Source of the DNA: Halobacillus karajensis
GTDB lineage: Bacteria; Bacillota; Bacilli; Bacillales; Halobacillaceae
DNA length: 64,000 nucleotides
NCBI RefSeq assembly: GCF_900108515.1
Contig: NZ_FNWW01000006.1
Location: forward strand, 124,001 to 188,000
Reading direction: 5' to 3'
In this document: positions 24,617 to 33,817 of the stretch, in pieces
How positions within the stretch are numbered: the stretch's first letter is position 1
Layout: each line of letters opens with the position of its first letter
Made by a program: the position numbers and the translations under genes
Notes under the pieces: generated by a model
What the model was told of the DNA's origin: nothing
The model's input: the letters and a program-made list of their open reading frames with translations, nothing else
The model's database searches: none

Positions 24617-25807
24617 ATGAAAATAAAAGGTGCACCTCTTCGTGAATCGGAACGACTTGACTGGGTAGATGCTGCAAGGGGCCTTGCCATTCTTGGTATC
24701 TTCATGGTCAATGTACCGGCGTTCAACGCTCCGTATTTTTTATATGGCGGGGCAGGAGAATATTGGTCATCACCTCTCAGTCATACCATACAAAAGCTTA
24801 TCGATATCTTTTTCCAAGCCAGTTTTTATACATTGTTTTCATTTATGTTTGGTTTTGGAATTCAAATGATGAAAGACCGCCTTGAAGAAAAGCGAATGGC
24901 TTACCAACCTGTCATAGTAAGGCGATTGTTTGTGCTTACGGGATTTGGACTTATCCATGCGTTCTTACTTTGGCATGGGGATATCCTTCTTTCCTATGGA
25001 GTACTGGGTTTTAGTTTGCTGTTTTTTTTCAAAGTGAATCCGAGTACGCTGTTAACGTGGGCCTTTGGAATGCTCGCTTTTCTTGTACTTCCGCTTACCT
25101 TTTCGCTTTATTTGATTCGTAATCAAATCCAAGGGATCATACACCGGCCTGCGATTCAAGAGGCTCTCCAAAATTACTCCAATGGTTCTTTTTTGGATAT
25201 ATGGAGTCAAAACGTGAATGATTGGATTTACGCGAACCAATGGGGGAACCTTCCTTTTCTTGCCTTGAGTCTAATCCCGATGTTTTTGTTTGGAATGTAT
25301 TTTTGCCGTCAGCGGCTGTTACATGATCCGGATGTCCATCTAGGTTCCATAAAGAAGATCTGGGCGCTTACTGGTTTGCTGTTCTTTGTTTTTAAAGCAG
25401 GGCCACACCTATACGGAAACCCGGAATGGTTCCAACTTGCCCAGGATAGTATCGGGGGTTCCGCCTCGGCTATTTTTTATGTCTTATCTATTACTCTATT
25501 GTTTCGGATATCAATTGGTGCCCGTCTTATTCATCCTTTAACTTGGGTGGGAAGGATGTCGCTTTCGAATTACATTTTACAGTCTATTATAAGTTTTTTC
25601 CTCTTTTATTCTGTAGGACTGGGGTGGTATGGAGAGGTTTCTCCCACAGGGAACGTGGTAATTGTTGCTGTGGTTTTCACACTCCAGACTTTTGCAAGTA
25701 AGGCCTGGTTGAAGAAGTTTCGCTATGGTCCGTTGGAATGGTTATGGCGGACATTGACGTATGGAAAGAAGCAGCCGATGAAACGTAAGAAAAAGGCGGC
25801 TTCATAA
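24617..25807 (+). CDS. DUF418 family membrane protein
   Basis: 396 residues. Starts with ERLDWVDAARGLAILGIFMVN (about 12-32), the conserved first helix of YeiB/DUF418 proteins, and holds about ten membrane segments. The C-terminal DUF418 region has HPLTWVGRMSLSNYILQS (about 297-314) and ends in a basic cytoplasmic tail (KKQPMKRKKKAAS). Function is not established; relatives look like acyltransferase-like membrane proteins. It is followed at 17 bases by a DUF2157 gene, so probably one operon. Ribosome binding site ggggga. Confidence 0.88.
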   Translation: MKIKGAPLRESERLDWVDAARGLAILGIFMVNVPAFNAPYFLYGGAGEYWSSPLSHTIQKLIDIFFQASFYTLFSFMFGFGIQMMKDRLEEKRMAYQPVIVRRLFVLTGFGLIHAFLLWHGDILLSYGVLGFSLLFFFKVNPSTLLTWAFGMLAFLVLPLTFSLYLIRNQIQGIIHRPAIQEALQNYSNGSFLDIWSQNVNDWIYANQWGNLPFLALSLIPMFLFGMYFCRQRLLHDPDVHLGSIKKIWALTGLLFFVFKAGPHLYGNPEWFQLAQDSIGGSASAIFYVLSITLLFRISIGARLIHPLTWVGRMSLSNYILQSIISFFLFYSVGLGWYGEVSPTGNVVIVAVVFTLQTFASKAWLKKFRYGPLEWLWRTLTYGKKQPMKRKKKAAS

Positions 25808-25824
25808 CGAAGGGGGCAGACGTC

Positions 25825-27024
25825 TTGAACCGTGATCATCTTGTAAAAGAAAGTAAAAAATGGGTAGAAGAAGCCATTATCAGTGAAGATCAACGTGAAC
25901 AATTAATGGAACGCTATCCGAAAAAACAAAATAAACCCATGTTGTTAACTTTTGCAGCACTTTTTATCGGTCTTGGTTTTTTGACTTTCGTTGCATCCAA
26001 TTGGTCGTATTTAACGGATTTCGGAAGAATGGCAATCCTGATATTTTCCATGACGGCATTTTATCTGGCAGGGGACTGGGTGTATCGGAGAAAATCAAAT
26101 CGAGTAGGTATCAGTCTTATTCTAGTAGCGTTTGTCATTTTCGGATCGAGCATTTTTCTTGTTGGCCAAATGTATCACTACACTTCATTCAGTGCGTTTC
26201 CATTCTTTTTGTGGTCGCTTGTCGGTTTGGGATTGCTCTTTCTTTTCAAAGACGCTTCTTTTTTCTATGCGACACTTATAGTTGTGACTATAGGGCAGTT
26301 TTATAGTGGGATCGTATATCAACATTTTCATATATGGCTGGGGCTTTTGTTCTTCATTGGATTAGGCTGGGTGGTGGTAAAGTCACGTCATATCCCTCAA
26401 CTGTCTGCATTTGCAATCAGTTATGTGGTTCATGCTATTATCCTCGTTTTCAGTGAAGGAATGCCATACTACTGGTTGATTGTCTTATTCCTGCTTCTCT
26501 ATGTGGTGGAGGATTTCTTTATTAAAAGTGGAAGTCTGCGAGTGTTTAAAACCCTTAGTATGCTGTCTGTATTCTTAATGCTAATCTTCCAAGTCTTTTT
26601 CCTTGGGAATGAATATGTAGGGGAGCTTACTGAATCATCGCTTTACTTCTTTCTTGCGTGGGCCGTTTTGTTCGTATTCTCTGTCGTACGATTGGCTATG
26701 AGTTCGACTAACTATTATTGGATTGACCTTTTATTATTTGTTCCCGTGTTCAGGTTTGAGTTCGGAGATGGGCTTTCGTTACTTATCTTATTTCTATACG
26801 CGCTGTTTTGGCTGATTTCCGGTTATCATCAGGAAGTTTCCCGCTGGGTGAATAAAGGTACAATCGCTTTCCTTTTGACAACATTTATTGCCTACTTCCA
26901 ACTCGCCTGGGATTTCATGGACCGCTCATTATTCTTTTTCATCGGTGGTGTTTTATTATTTGCGCTCAGTTACTTTCTTGAGAAAAAAAGACGGACTATG
27001 CAGAGAGGAGGGGGAGAGAAATGA
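25825..27024 (+). CDS. DUF2157 domain membrane protein
   Basis: 399 residues from a TTG codon with gggggcag upstream; no later ATG fits as well. Residues 1-45 are soluble and charged (the DUF2157 lead with WVEEAIISEDQREQLMERY), followed by about eleven hydrophobic helices. DUF2157 proteins are of unknown function and often stand beside GDYXXLXY proteins, as here. The stop overlaps the next ATG (atga). Confidence 0.85.
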   Translation: MNRDHLVKESKKWVEEAIISEDQREQLMERYPKKQNKPMLLTFAALFIGLGFLTFVASNWSYLTDFGRMAILIFSMTAFYLAGDWVYRRKSNRVGISLILVAFVIFGSSIFLVGQMYHYTSFSAFPFFLWSLVGLGLLFLFKDASFFYATLIVVTIGQFYSGIVYQHFHIWLGLLFFIGLGWVVVKSRHIPQLSAFAISYVVHAIILVFSEGMPYYWLIVLFLLLYVVEDFFIKSGSLRVFKTLSMLSVFLMLIFQVFFLGNEYVGELTESSLYFFLAWAVLFVFSVVRLAMSSTNYYWIDLLLFVPVFRFEFGDGLSLLILFLYALFWLISGYHQEVSRWVNKGTIAFLLTTFIAYFQLAWDFMDRSLFFFIGGVLLFALSYFLEKKRRTMQRGGGEK

Positions 27025-27527
27025 AACAGCGCAGGTGGTTCTTCTATGCTCTGGTTTTCCTTCAACTCTTATTTCTTATTCTTATGTCCGTTTCCTACTA
27101 TGCTATGGATTTATGGGGGAAAACAATTACACTCAAGACGGCCCCTGTTGACCCACGTGACCCCTTTTACGGTGATTATGTAAGACTGAATTATGATATT
27201 GAACAAATTCCCGAAGAAAAATGGAAAGGGGAAGAAACGGTGGACAGAGGCGAGAAGGTATTCCTGCTATTAGAAGAAAATGAAGAGGGTATATATGAAC
27301 TTGTGGAAGCTTCTACAATCTGGCCGGAAAAGTCCGATGGCCAGGTCGTCTTATCCTCAAAATATCAAACATCAGCCTCCGCGTTGGACCAATATCAGGT
27401 GGATATTGGTTTGGGGAAATATTACATTGAAGAGAATACAGGGGCAATTTGGGAACAGCGGGAAGAACGCACGGTTGAAGTGGTTCTTGCGCCCTGGAAG
27501 CAAAAGAAAATTGTGTCGCTTAAATAA
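27021..27527 (+). CDS. GDYXXLXY motif protein
   Basis: 168 residues. An N-terminal membrane anchor (about 7-27) leads into an outside domain with the name-giving motif GDYVRLNY at residues 51-58, preceded by the conserved PVDPRDPFY. The function is unknown; the family co-occurs with DUF2157 and DUF4401 membrane proteins, suggesting one membrane complex. Translationally coupled to the DUF2157 gene by a four-base overlap. Confidence 0.88.
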   Translation: MKQRRWFFYALVFLQLLFLILMSVSYYAMDLWGKTITLKTAPVDPRDPFYGDYVRLNYDIEQIPEEKWKGEETVDRGEKVFLLLEENEEGIYELVEASTIWPEKSDGQVVLSSKYQTSASALDQYQVDIGLGKYYIEENTGAIWEQREERTVEVVLAPWKQKKIVSLK

Positions 27528-27532
27528 AATGA

Positions 27533-27564
27533 AAACGGCACCCCAATCAAGGGGTGCTGTTTCT
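27533..27564. terminator. Bidirectional terminator
   Basis: aacggcacccc / ggggtgctgtt hairpin with a loop of six, T run on the plus side and A-rich before it, serving both the DUF cassette and convergent rocD. Confidence 0.8.
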
Positions 27565-27572
27565 AATGATGC

Positions 27573-28769
27573 TTAGCTCAAAACGGCTTTAATTTGCCCA
27601 ATGGCCCAATCGAGGTCCTCTTTTTTTATCACAAGTGGGGGAGCGAAACGGATGACGTTTTCGTGAGTCTCCTTACAAAGTAAGCCTTTTTCTTTTAGTT
27701 CTTCACAATATTTACGGGCTGGCTCTGTCATTTCGACGCCGATAAAGAGCCCTTTGCCCCGTACCTCTTTAATCTTCGGGTTTTCGATGGATTTTAGTTC
27801 CTGCATCATATAATTTCCAAGCTCAAGGGAGCGTTCTGTTAATTTTTCTTCTTCAATGACATCAAGGGATGCAACAGAAACGGCACATGCAAGTGGGTTT
27901 CCACCAAATGTGGAGCCGTGGGACCCAGGATTAAAGACACCAAGGACTTCCCTGTTCGCAACCACACAAGAAATTGGGAATACACCGCCTCCTAAGGCTT
28001 TCCCGAGGATTAGCATATCAGGGCTTACGCCTTCCCAGTCACAAGCGAACATTTTCCCGCTACGACCCAGTCCCGCTTGAATTTCATCAGCGATGAACAG
28101 GACATTGTTTTCTTTACATACTTCATAAGCTTCTTTCAAGAAGCCCTCTGGCGGCATAACAATGCCTGCTTCTCCTTGAATCGGTTCGAGCATAAAACCG
28201 GCTGTGTTTTCTGTTATTGCTTCTTTTAAAGCATCAATATCCCCGTAAGGGACAAGCTTGATGCCAGGAAGCATTGGCCCAAAACCGCGTTTATATTCCT
28301 GTTCGGAAGAAAGGGAGACGGCTGTCATTGTCCGGCCGTGGAAGTTTCCTGTGCAGGCGATAATTTCTGCTTTATCCTCTTTGACTTTCTTCACATCATA
28401 GGCCCAGCGTCTCGCTGCTTTAATGGCGGTCTCGACTGCTTCAGCCCCTGTGTTCATCGGAAGTGCCATTTCTTTGTTTGTCAGTTTGCAGATTTTTTCG
28501 TACCAAGGTCCAAGCTGATCATTATGAAATGCCCGTGATGTTAACGTTACACGGTTCGCTTGATCTGTCAGCGCCTGAATAATCTTCGGATGACGGTGGC
28601 CCTGGTTTACGGCGGAGTATGCGCTTAACATATCCATGTAACGGTTTCCTTCAGGGTCTTCCACCCAGACACCTTCAGCTTTGGCAATTACAATCGGAAG
28701 TGGATGGTAGTTCTTCGCTCCGTATTCCTGTGTTTGGTCGATAATGTTCTGACTACTGATTACAGACAT
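27573..28769 (-). CDS. rocD: Ornithine aminotransferase
   Basis: 398 residues. It moves the delta-amino group of ornithine to 2-oxoglutarate, giving glutamate semialdehyde, in arginine/ornithine breakdown. Class III aminotransferase landmarks: [15 protein letters not shown] (about 106-120), the PLP-binding Asp in FIADEIQAG (D228) and the Schiff-base Lys K257 in LGKALGGG. Ribosome binding site ggaggg before ATG. In B. subtilis rocD is in a RocR/sigma-L operon; here it is alone, with no -12/-24 promoter seen but a sigma-A-like TATAAT at about 28801-28806. Confidence 0.95.
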   Translation of the reverse strand: MSVISSQNIIDQTQEYGAKNYHPLPIVIAKAEGVWVEDPEGNRYMDMLSAYSAVNQGHRHPKIIQALTDQANRVTLTSRAFHNDQLGPWYEKICKLTNKEMALPMNTGAEAVETAIKAARRWAYDVKKVKEDKAEIIACTGNFHGRTMTAVSLSSEQEYKRGFGPMLPGIKLVPYGDIDALKEAITENTAGFMLEPIQGEAGIVMPPEGFLKEAYEVCKENNVLFIADEIQAGLGRSGKMFACDWEGVSPDMLILGKALGGGVFPISCVVANREVLGVFNPGSHGSTFGGNPLACAVSVASLDVIEEEKLTERSLELGNYMMQELKSIENPKIKEVRGKGLFIGVEMTEPARKYCEELKEKGLLCKETHENVIRFAPPLVIKKEDLDWAIGQIKAVLS

Positions 28770-28821
28770 GCTATCCCTCCATTTACATTTCAGTGTTTCA
28801 TTATTATAACAGGTTTCGGCA

Positions 28822-28847
28822 CTATTTTCTTAATAATAAGAAAATAG
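28822..28847. promoter_or_regulatory. Perfect palindrome between rocD and yisL
   Basis: ctattttctt and aagaaaatag, 10 exact pairs around aataat. It lies where the rocD -35 box would be, so an operator for a dimeric regulator is likely. It does not fit CodY, AhrC or RocR sites as I know them. Confidence 0.55.
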
Positions 28848-28925
28848 CACACCTAACATATCGATAGGAAACTTGATATTAGTCGTGGTATCATAGCCAT
28901 AGACTCATATAAAAGGAGGAAAACG

Positions 28926-29285
28926 ATGGCGCACTTACATATCACTTCCTGGGTTATTGCTTTTGTGCTTGTCGCACTTGTGACAACGTTCACCCGCAAT
29001 GGCAATGAGAAAGCGGCAAAGATTTCTCACATGATTCTTCGTCTCTTTTATTTGCTTATTCTTTACTCTGGAGGTTCTCTGTTTGCAAGTTACGCTGTAT
29101 ATAGTCCATTAATCATTATTAAATTGCTTGTTGGTTTATGGACCGTAGCAGCTATGGAAATGGTCACAGTCAAGTATAAGAAAAAGAAACCGGCGGGCAT
29201 CTGGTGGGCCCAGCTATTGATCGCTGGCATCATTGCGATCATTTTAGGTTTTGGTTTCCTAGGTGCTGGAGTATTGCCGGCATAA
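28926..29285 (+). CDS. yisL: YisL family (UPF0344) membrane protein
   Basis: 119 residues with four membrane segments (about 6-24, 38-58, 62-80, 92-112). The opening MAHLHITSWVIAFVLVALV and AAKISHMILRLFYLLILYSG match YisL of B. subtilis closely. Function unknown. Strong ribosome binding site aaaggagg. Own unit with a terminator directly behind. Confidence 0.9.
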   Translation: MAHLHITSWVIAFVLVALVTTFTRNGNEKAAKISHMILRLFYLLILYSGGSLFASYAVYSPLIIIKLLVGLWTVAAMEMVTVKYKKKKPAGIWWAQLLIAGIIAIILGFGFLGAGVLPA

Positions 29286-29291
29286 AAAATA

Positions 29292-29330
29292 ACGCTGCAT
29301 GCGATCGACGCATGCAGCGTTTTATTTTTA
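29292..29330 (+). terminator. Terminator of yisL
   Basis: Perfect 12-pair stem acgctgcatgcg / cgcatgcagcgt with loop atcga, then ttttattttta. Confidence 0.95.
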
Positions 29331-29387
29331 AAAAAGGGGGCTATAATTTTGTGTCTGATATTCGTCCGTTATTTGGGGGGATAACGG

Positions 29388-29424
29388 TGATAACTATTAT
29401 CAATTATAATGATAATCATTCTCA
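29388..29424. promoter_or_regulatory. Tandem Fur boxes around a -10 box
   Basis: tgataactattatca (29388-29402) and tgataatcattctca (29410-29424) each match the 7-1-7 Fur consensus TGATAATNATTATCA at 14 of 15 positions, centres 22 bases apart. A TATAAT at 29405-29410 lies between them. No intact iron gene is nearby: downstream to asnO (29801) there are only a 44-codon frame (ATG 29410), a small gtaagattta palindrome (29445-29465) and sequence with scattered stops. Confidence 0.75.
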
Positions 29425-29800
29425 GTTTATATGTCAACACCTTTGTAAGATTTATTAAATCTTACAACCTTAAGCATGCTTCTTCTCGTTTATCCTTTTT
29501 AGGCTTAGGTACGGGAGAAGGCTCAATTGGAAAGGATGTCTAAGTCCAGTATCTAGACGGTACCCGTTTGATTGTGAGCTTCTATTCGGCTCCATGATCT
29601 AGAATGATAGGGCGAATTCAACAATCAACTAGTCCATTAGAAGCGAATAGTTTTGTAAACGACTCAGGGAAAGTGTTGGTGGGTTTCATAAGGAAAACGT
29701 CCCTGTCATATAGTGAGTCATGATGGTTTTTTTAATAAAAGAATACAGCGCTTGTACCGTGTCTTGCGCATTTTGTAAAGAAAAAGGATGGTGAGGCTAG

Positions 29801-31642
29801 ATGTGTGGTATTGTCGGATGGATCGATGAAGCACATAAAATGGATGAAAAAGGTTCCATATTGGACCAAATGGCAAGCACGTTGCAGCACCGAGGGCCGG
29901 ACGAATATCAGAAATGGATCGAAGGACCGGCTGCTTTCGGTCACCAACGTTTAATCGTCGTTGACCCAGCAGGAGGAAGGCAGCCGATGATCCGCAAGGC
30001 TCGGGATGAAGAGTATATTTTATGCTATAATGGTGAGCTTTACAATACAGATGAGATAAGAGACCAGCTGAAAGCAAAGGGATGGACCTTTCAATCACAC
30101 TCAGACACGGAAGTCGTTCTTGTTAGTTATATGGAGTGGGGAGCATCGTGTGTTGACTATATGAACGGAATTTTTGCTTTCAGTGTATGGGAAAAGAATC
30201 GTGAGCGCCTGTTTCTTGCCCGTGACCGTTTGGGGGTCAAGCCACTATTTTACAGTGATAGAGGGCATGGTGTGATGTTTGCTTCTGAGATGAAAGCCAT
30301 TCTGGCGCATCCTGAAGTATCATCCACTGTAGATCGTGATGGCCTTCATGAAATCTTATCTCTTGGACCATCCCGGACTCCTGGCGAAGGGATTTTTCAA
30401 GAAATTAATGAGATTCGTCCCGGACACAGGGGTGTATATGAAAAAGGGAAACTGAAAATCGACAGATATTGGGATGTGAAGAGTCAGCCACACGAAGATT
30501 CTTTCGATGAAACCGTCGCTCGTGTCCGTGCTCTCTTTATGGATGCTTCACAGCGGCAGCTTGTTTCTGATGTAAAACTCGGCACTTTCTTATCTGGTGG
30601 AGTCGACTCTAGTGCCATTACGGCTGTAGCAGCAGAAAAATATAAACAAGATCAGTTGGGAAGCCTTCAGACGTTTTCCATTGATTATAAAGACCAAGAA
30701 AAGTTTTTCAAAAAAAATGCCTTTCAACCCGATCGCGATGAAGCTTTTATCAAATTGGTGAGTGATCAAAATCAAACCACGCATTCGATTATGGAGGCGA
30801 AAACAGAGGATCTTGTCAGCCGATTGAAGCGTGCTGTTGAACTTCGGGACCTTCCGGGTATGGCGGATGTAGATTCTTCGCTGTTGTGGTTCTGTGAAGA
30901 AATCAAAAACCATGTGACGGTCGCACTCTCTGGTGAATGTGCTGATGAAATCTTCGGAGGTTACCCGTGGTTTTACCGAAAAGAAGATAAAGACCGGAAA
31001 GGGTTTCCGTGGATTCGCTCTCTGAATGAACGAGTCTCCCTCGTTCGAAATGATTTAAAAGACCAGGTAGATATTGAATGGTATATGTTAAAACGCTATC
31101 AGGAAACCGTTAGTGAAACACCGTTGCTCTCCGGTGAAAATGAGGATAGTAAAAAACATCGGCAAATGTCTTATTTAAATATGAACTGGTTTATGCAAAC
31201 ATTATTAGAACGTAAAGACCGTATGAGTATGGGAGCGAGTCTGGAGGTGCGTGTGCCTTTCAGTGACCACCGTCTTGTGGAATATGTCTGGAATGTACCA
31301 TGGAGCATGAAGTTCCATAATGATCAGGAAAAAGGTCTGCTGCGCCAGGCTCTGCGTGGGATTTTGCCTGATAAAGTCCTTTTTCGGAAAAAGAATCCGT
31401 ACCCTAAAACATTCCACCCGGACTACACGAAAGCCGTTTGCACGTGGATGGACGACATTCTTTCGGATTCGAATGCTCCGTTATTCGATCTTTTTGATCG
31501 TGAGCAAGTCCGGAAATTGAACGATTCCAAAGGGAAATCTATAGATACTCCCTGGTTTGGTCAACTCATGACTGGTCCTCAGTTAATTGCCCATTTATGC
31601 CAAATTGATCACTGGCTCAGAACCTATAAGGTTACTTTTTAA
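29801..31642 (+). CDS. asnO: Asparagine synthase (glutamine-hydrolysing)
   Basis: 613 residues. Residues 2-~200 are the class II glutaminase domain with the nucleophile Cys2 (MCGIVGWIDEA), then the ATP-dependent synthetase domain with the PP-loop LSGGVDSS near residue 264. It makes asparagine from aspartate, ATP and glutamine. B. subtilis has three such genes (asnB, asnH, asnO); the location after yisL near gerP fits asnO (yisO), which is linked to sporulation. Ribosome binding site ggtgagg. Confidence 0.93.
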   Translation: MCGIVGWIDEAHKMDEKGSILDQMASTLQHRGPDEYQKWIEGPAAFGHQRLIVVDPAGGRQPMIRKARDEEYILCYNGELYNTDEIRDQLKAKGWTFQSHSDTEVVLVSYMEWGASCVDYMNGIFAFSVWEKNRERLFLARDRLGVKPLFYSDRGHGVMFASEMKAILAHPEVSSTVDRDGLHEILSLGPSRTPGEGIFQEINEIRPGHRGVYEKGKLKIDRYWDVKSQPHEDSFDETVARVRALFMDASQRQLVSDVKLGTFLSGGVDSSAITAVAAEKYKQDQLGSLQTFSIDYKDQEKFFKKNAFQPDRDEAFIKLVSDQNQTTHSIMEAKTEDLVSRLKRAVELRDLPGMADVDSSLLWFCEEIKNHVTVALSGECADEIFGGYPWFYRKEDKDRKGFPWIRSLNERVSLVRNDLKDQVDIEWYMLKRYQETVSETPLLSGENEDSKKHRQMSYLNMNWFMQTLLERKDRMSMGASLEVRVPFSDHRLVEYVWNVPWSMKFHNDQEKGLLRQALRGILPDKVLFRKKNPYPKTFHPDYTKAVCTWMDDILSDSNAPLFDLFDREQVRKLNDSKGKSIDTPWFGQLMTGPQLIAHLCQIDHWLRTYKVTF

Positions 31643-31644
31643 GC

Positions 31645-31679
31645 AAACCGCCCTTTTTCAGGGCGGTTTTAATTTTTTC
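31645..31679 (+). terminator. Terminator of asnO
   Basis: aaaccgccc / gggcggttt hairpin and a T-rich tail. Confidence 0.92.
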
Positions 31680-31805
31680 TTTGTTTATGGAAAAGATAAC
31701 ATTATATTTTCGAAATGGCTTCGGGAGAGAAATAGCCTGTTTTCCCTGCCTATTTATATAAGCAAGAATAGAAGGGAGTGTATTTTAGAATATTCAAACT
31801 TTTAG

Positions 31806-31823
31806 TAGTGGTATAGACAACTA
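31806..31823. promoter_or_regulatory. NagR (YvoA/DasR-type) operator
   Basis: tagtggtatagacaacta; the core agtggtatagacaact matches the dre consensus AGTGGTCTAGACCACT at 14 of 16 positions. It lies 60 bases before nagP, and the nagR gene is in the same operon. GlcNAc-6-P or GlcN-6-P would release the repressor. Confidence 0.85.
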
Positions 31824-31848
31824 TATTTCATGGTGATAATATAGCTTC

Positions 31849-31864
31849 AGTAAAACGTTTTCAC
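31849..31864. promoter_or_regulatory. cre-like site of nagP
   Basis: agtaaaacgttttcac contains a core fitting the cre consensus at 12 of 14 positions. It lies between the NagR site and the start codon, suggesting additional catabolite control by CcpA. Confidence 0.5.
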
Positions 31865-31882
31865 AACGAAGGAGGTACAATA

Positions 31883-33799
31883 ATGTTAAGCTTTTTACAG
31901 AGAATTGGTAAGTCATTGATGTTTCCAATCGCCACGTTGCCGGCTGCGGCTTTGCTTGTGCGATTAGGAATGGAAGATATGTTAGACATCCCATTCATTA
32001 CTGCCGCTGGGAACGGCATTTTAGAAAATCTTGCGCTGATATTTGCGATCGGGATTGCGATGGGATTTGCTAAGGATGGAAGCGGTGCGGCTGCATTAGC
32101 AGGTGCCATTGGATACCTGGTCCTTGATAGTGGCATCGAAGCGATCAATGCGGATATTGATATGGGAGTGTTTGCAGGAGTTATCGCGGGTGTAGCAGCA
32201 GGTATGCTGTACAACCGTTATAATGATGTGAAATTCCCGGACTTTCTTTCCTTCTTTGGAGGAAAAAGATTTGTGCCGATCATCACTTCTGCTTTAATGG
32301 TCGTATTATCGTTTGTATTTGGGTATTTGTGGGTTTATCCACAGGCCCTATTAGACACGACAGCTAATTGGATTTTGAATGCTGGAGAACTTGGTGTCGG
32401 GGTCTATGGGGTGCTAAACCGCCTGCTTATTCCTGTAGGTTTACACCATGTCATGAATGCATTGATCTGGTTTGATTTTGGTACATTTACAACAGAAGCA
32501 GGAGACGTTGTCCGTGGTGAGATTAACCGTTTCTTGAATGGCGATCCATCTGCTGGTTATTTCTTGGCTGGATTCTTCCCTGTTATGATGTTTGGTTTAC
32601 CAGCTGCCTGTCTGGCTATGTATGTCGCGGCTAAGAAAGAAAGAAAAGCTGCAGTTGGCGGGATGTTTTTAAGTATTGGTTTGACTTCATTCATAACCGG
32701 AGTTACGGAGCCTATTGAATTTTCGTTTATGTTCTTATCGCCATTACTTTATTTTGTACACGCCCTGTTGACAGGGGTGTCGATGGTACTTGCATTTGTA
32801 TTTGATGTGAAGCATGGCTTTGGTTTTTCCGCAGGGTTGATTGATTATCTATTGAATTACAATATTGCACAAAACCCATTCACTCTTGTTCTTATTGGAT
32901 TGTTCATGGGGGTTATTTACTTCGTAGTTTTCTACTTCCTAATCGTTAAGCTGGATCTTAAGACACCAGGCAGAGAAGAAGAGGACATGATGGAAGAGGA
33001 GCAAAAGGAAGCGCCAGAAAGTGATTACGATACAAAAGCCTACCATTACTTAGTGGCGTTGGGAGGCCCGGAAAATATCGAGACCCTGGATTATTGTACA
33101 ACACGATTACGTTTAGAAATGAAAGATAGAGAACAGATCAATGAAAAGGATCTAAAACGTAATGGGGCACGTGGGGTTATGAAACTTGGTAAAAAGAATC
33201 TACAAGTTATTGTAGGAACTTCTGTTGAATTTGTCGCGGATGCGATGTCCAAACGAATGCAGCAAGGAAACATGACACCACCTAAAACGGAAAAAGACGA
33301 AGAATCAAAGAATACTCATGAGGGAGATTCAGCACGAACGTTGAATGATACAGACATTGCTATGCCTCTGTCCGGAAAGGTTCTCCCATTATCTGAAGTT
33401 CCTGATGAAGTATTTGCTCAAGGAATGATGGGGCCAGGATTTGCGATTGATCCATCTGAAGGGATTTTTCATTCGCCTGTGTCAGGAAAAGTTATTCAGG
33501 TATTCCCGACTAAACATGCCATTGGATTAGAAATGGAAAATGGATTGGAAGTATTGATTCATGTTGGCCTGGATACAGTTAAATTGGATGGAGAAGGATT
33601 TGAAGCCCTTGTGGAGTCGGGACAAATGGTCACACAAGGAACCCCATTACTCAGAGTAGATCTTGAATTTGTGAAAGAGAACGCCCCTTCTATTGTAACG
33701 CCTATCATCTTCACAAATGCAGAAGGCCTGGATGTGGATTTATTAAAAGAAGGTCAAATGGAACAAGGGGAAACAGGATTTGTTAAAATCAATAACTAG
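31883..33799 (+). CDS. nagP: PTS N-acetylglucosamine transporter IICBA
   Basis: 638 residues with three domains. EIIC (about 1-360) is the membrane channel with about ten helices, EIIB (about 385-465) has the phosphocysteine C405 in LDYCTTRLRLEM, and EIIA (about 490-630) has the phospho-histidine H560 in VLIHVGLDTVKL. It takes up and phosphorylates GlcNAc at the expense of phosphoenolpyruvate. Unlike B. subtilis NagP (IICB only), the IIA domain is fused, as in E. coli NagE. The nagAB neighbours make GlcNAc the likely substrate. Ribosome binding site aaggagg. Confidence 0.94.
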   Translation: MLSFLQRIGKSLMFPIATLPAAALLVRLGMEDMLDIPFITAAGNGILENLALIFAIGIAMGFAKDGSGAAALAGAIGYLVLDSGIEAINADIDMGVFAGVIAGVAAGMLYNRYNDVKFPDFLSFFGGKRFVPIITSALMVVLSFVFGYLWVYPQALLDTTANWILNAGELGVGVYGVLNRLLIPVGLHHVMNALIWFDFGTFTTEAGDVVRGEINRFLNGDPSAGYFLAGFFPVMMFGLPAACLAMYVAAKKERKAAVGGMFLSIGLTSFITGVTEPIEFSFMFLSPLLYFVHALLTGVSMVLAFVFDVKHGFGFSAGLIDYLLNYNIAQNPFTLVLIGLFMGVIYFVVFYFLIVKLDLKTPGREEEDMMEEEQKEAPESDYDTKAYHYLVALGGPENIETLDYCTTRLRLEMKDREQINEKDLKRNGARGVMKLGKKNLQVIVGTSVEFVADAMSKRMQQGNMTPPKTEKDEESKNTHEGDSARTLNDTDIAMPLSGKVLPLSEVPDEVFAQGMMGPGFAIDPSEGIFHSPVSGKVIQVFPTKHAIGLEMENGLEVLIHVGLDTVKLDGEGFEALVESGQMVTQGTPLLRVDLEFVKENAPSIVTPIIFTNAEGLDVDLLKEGQMEQGETGFVKINN

Positions 33800-33817
33800 C
33801 GCAAGGAGGTTTGGATT

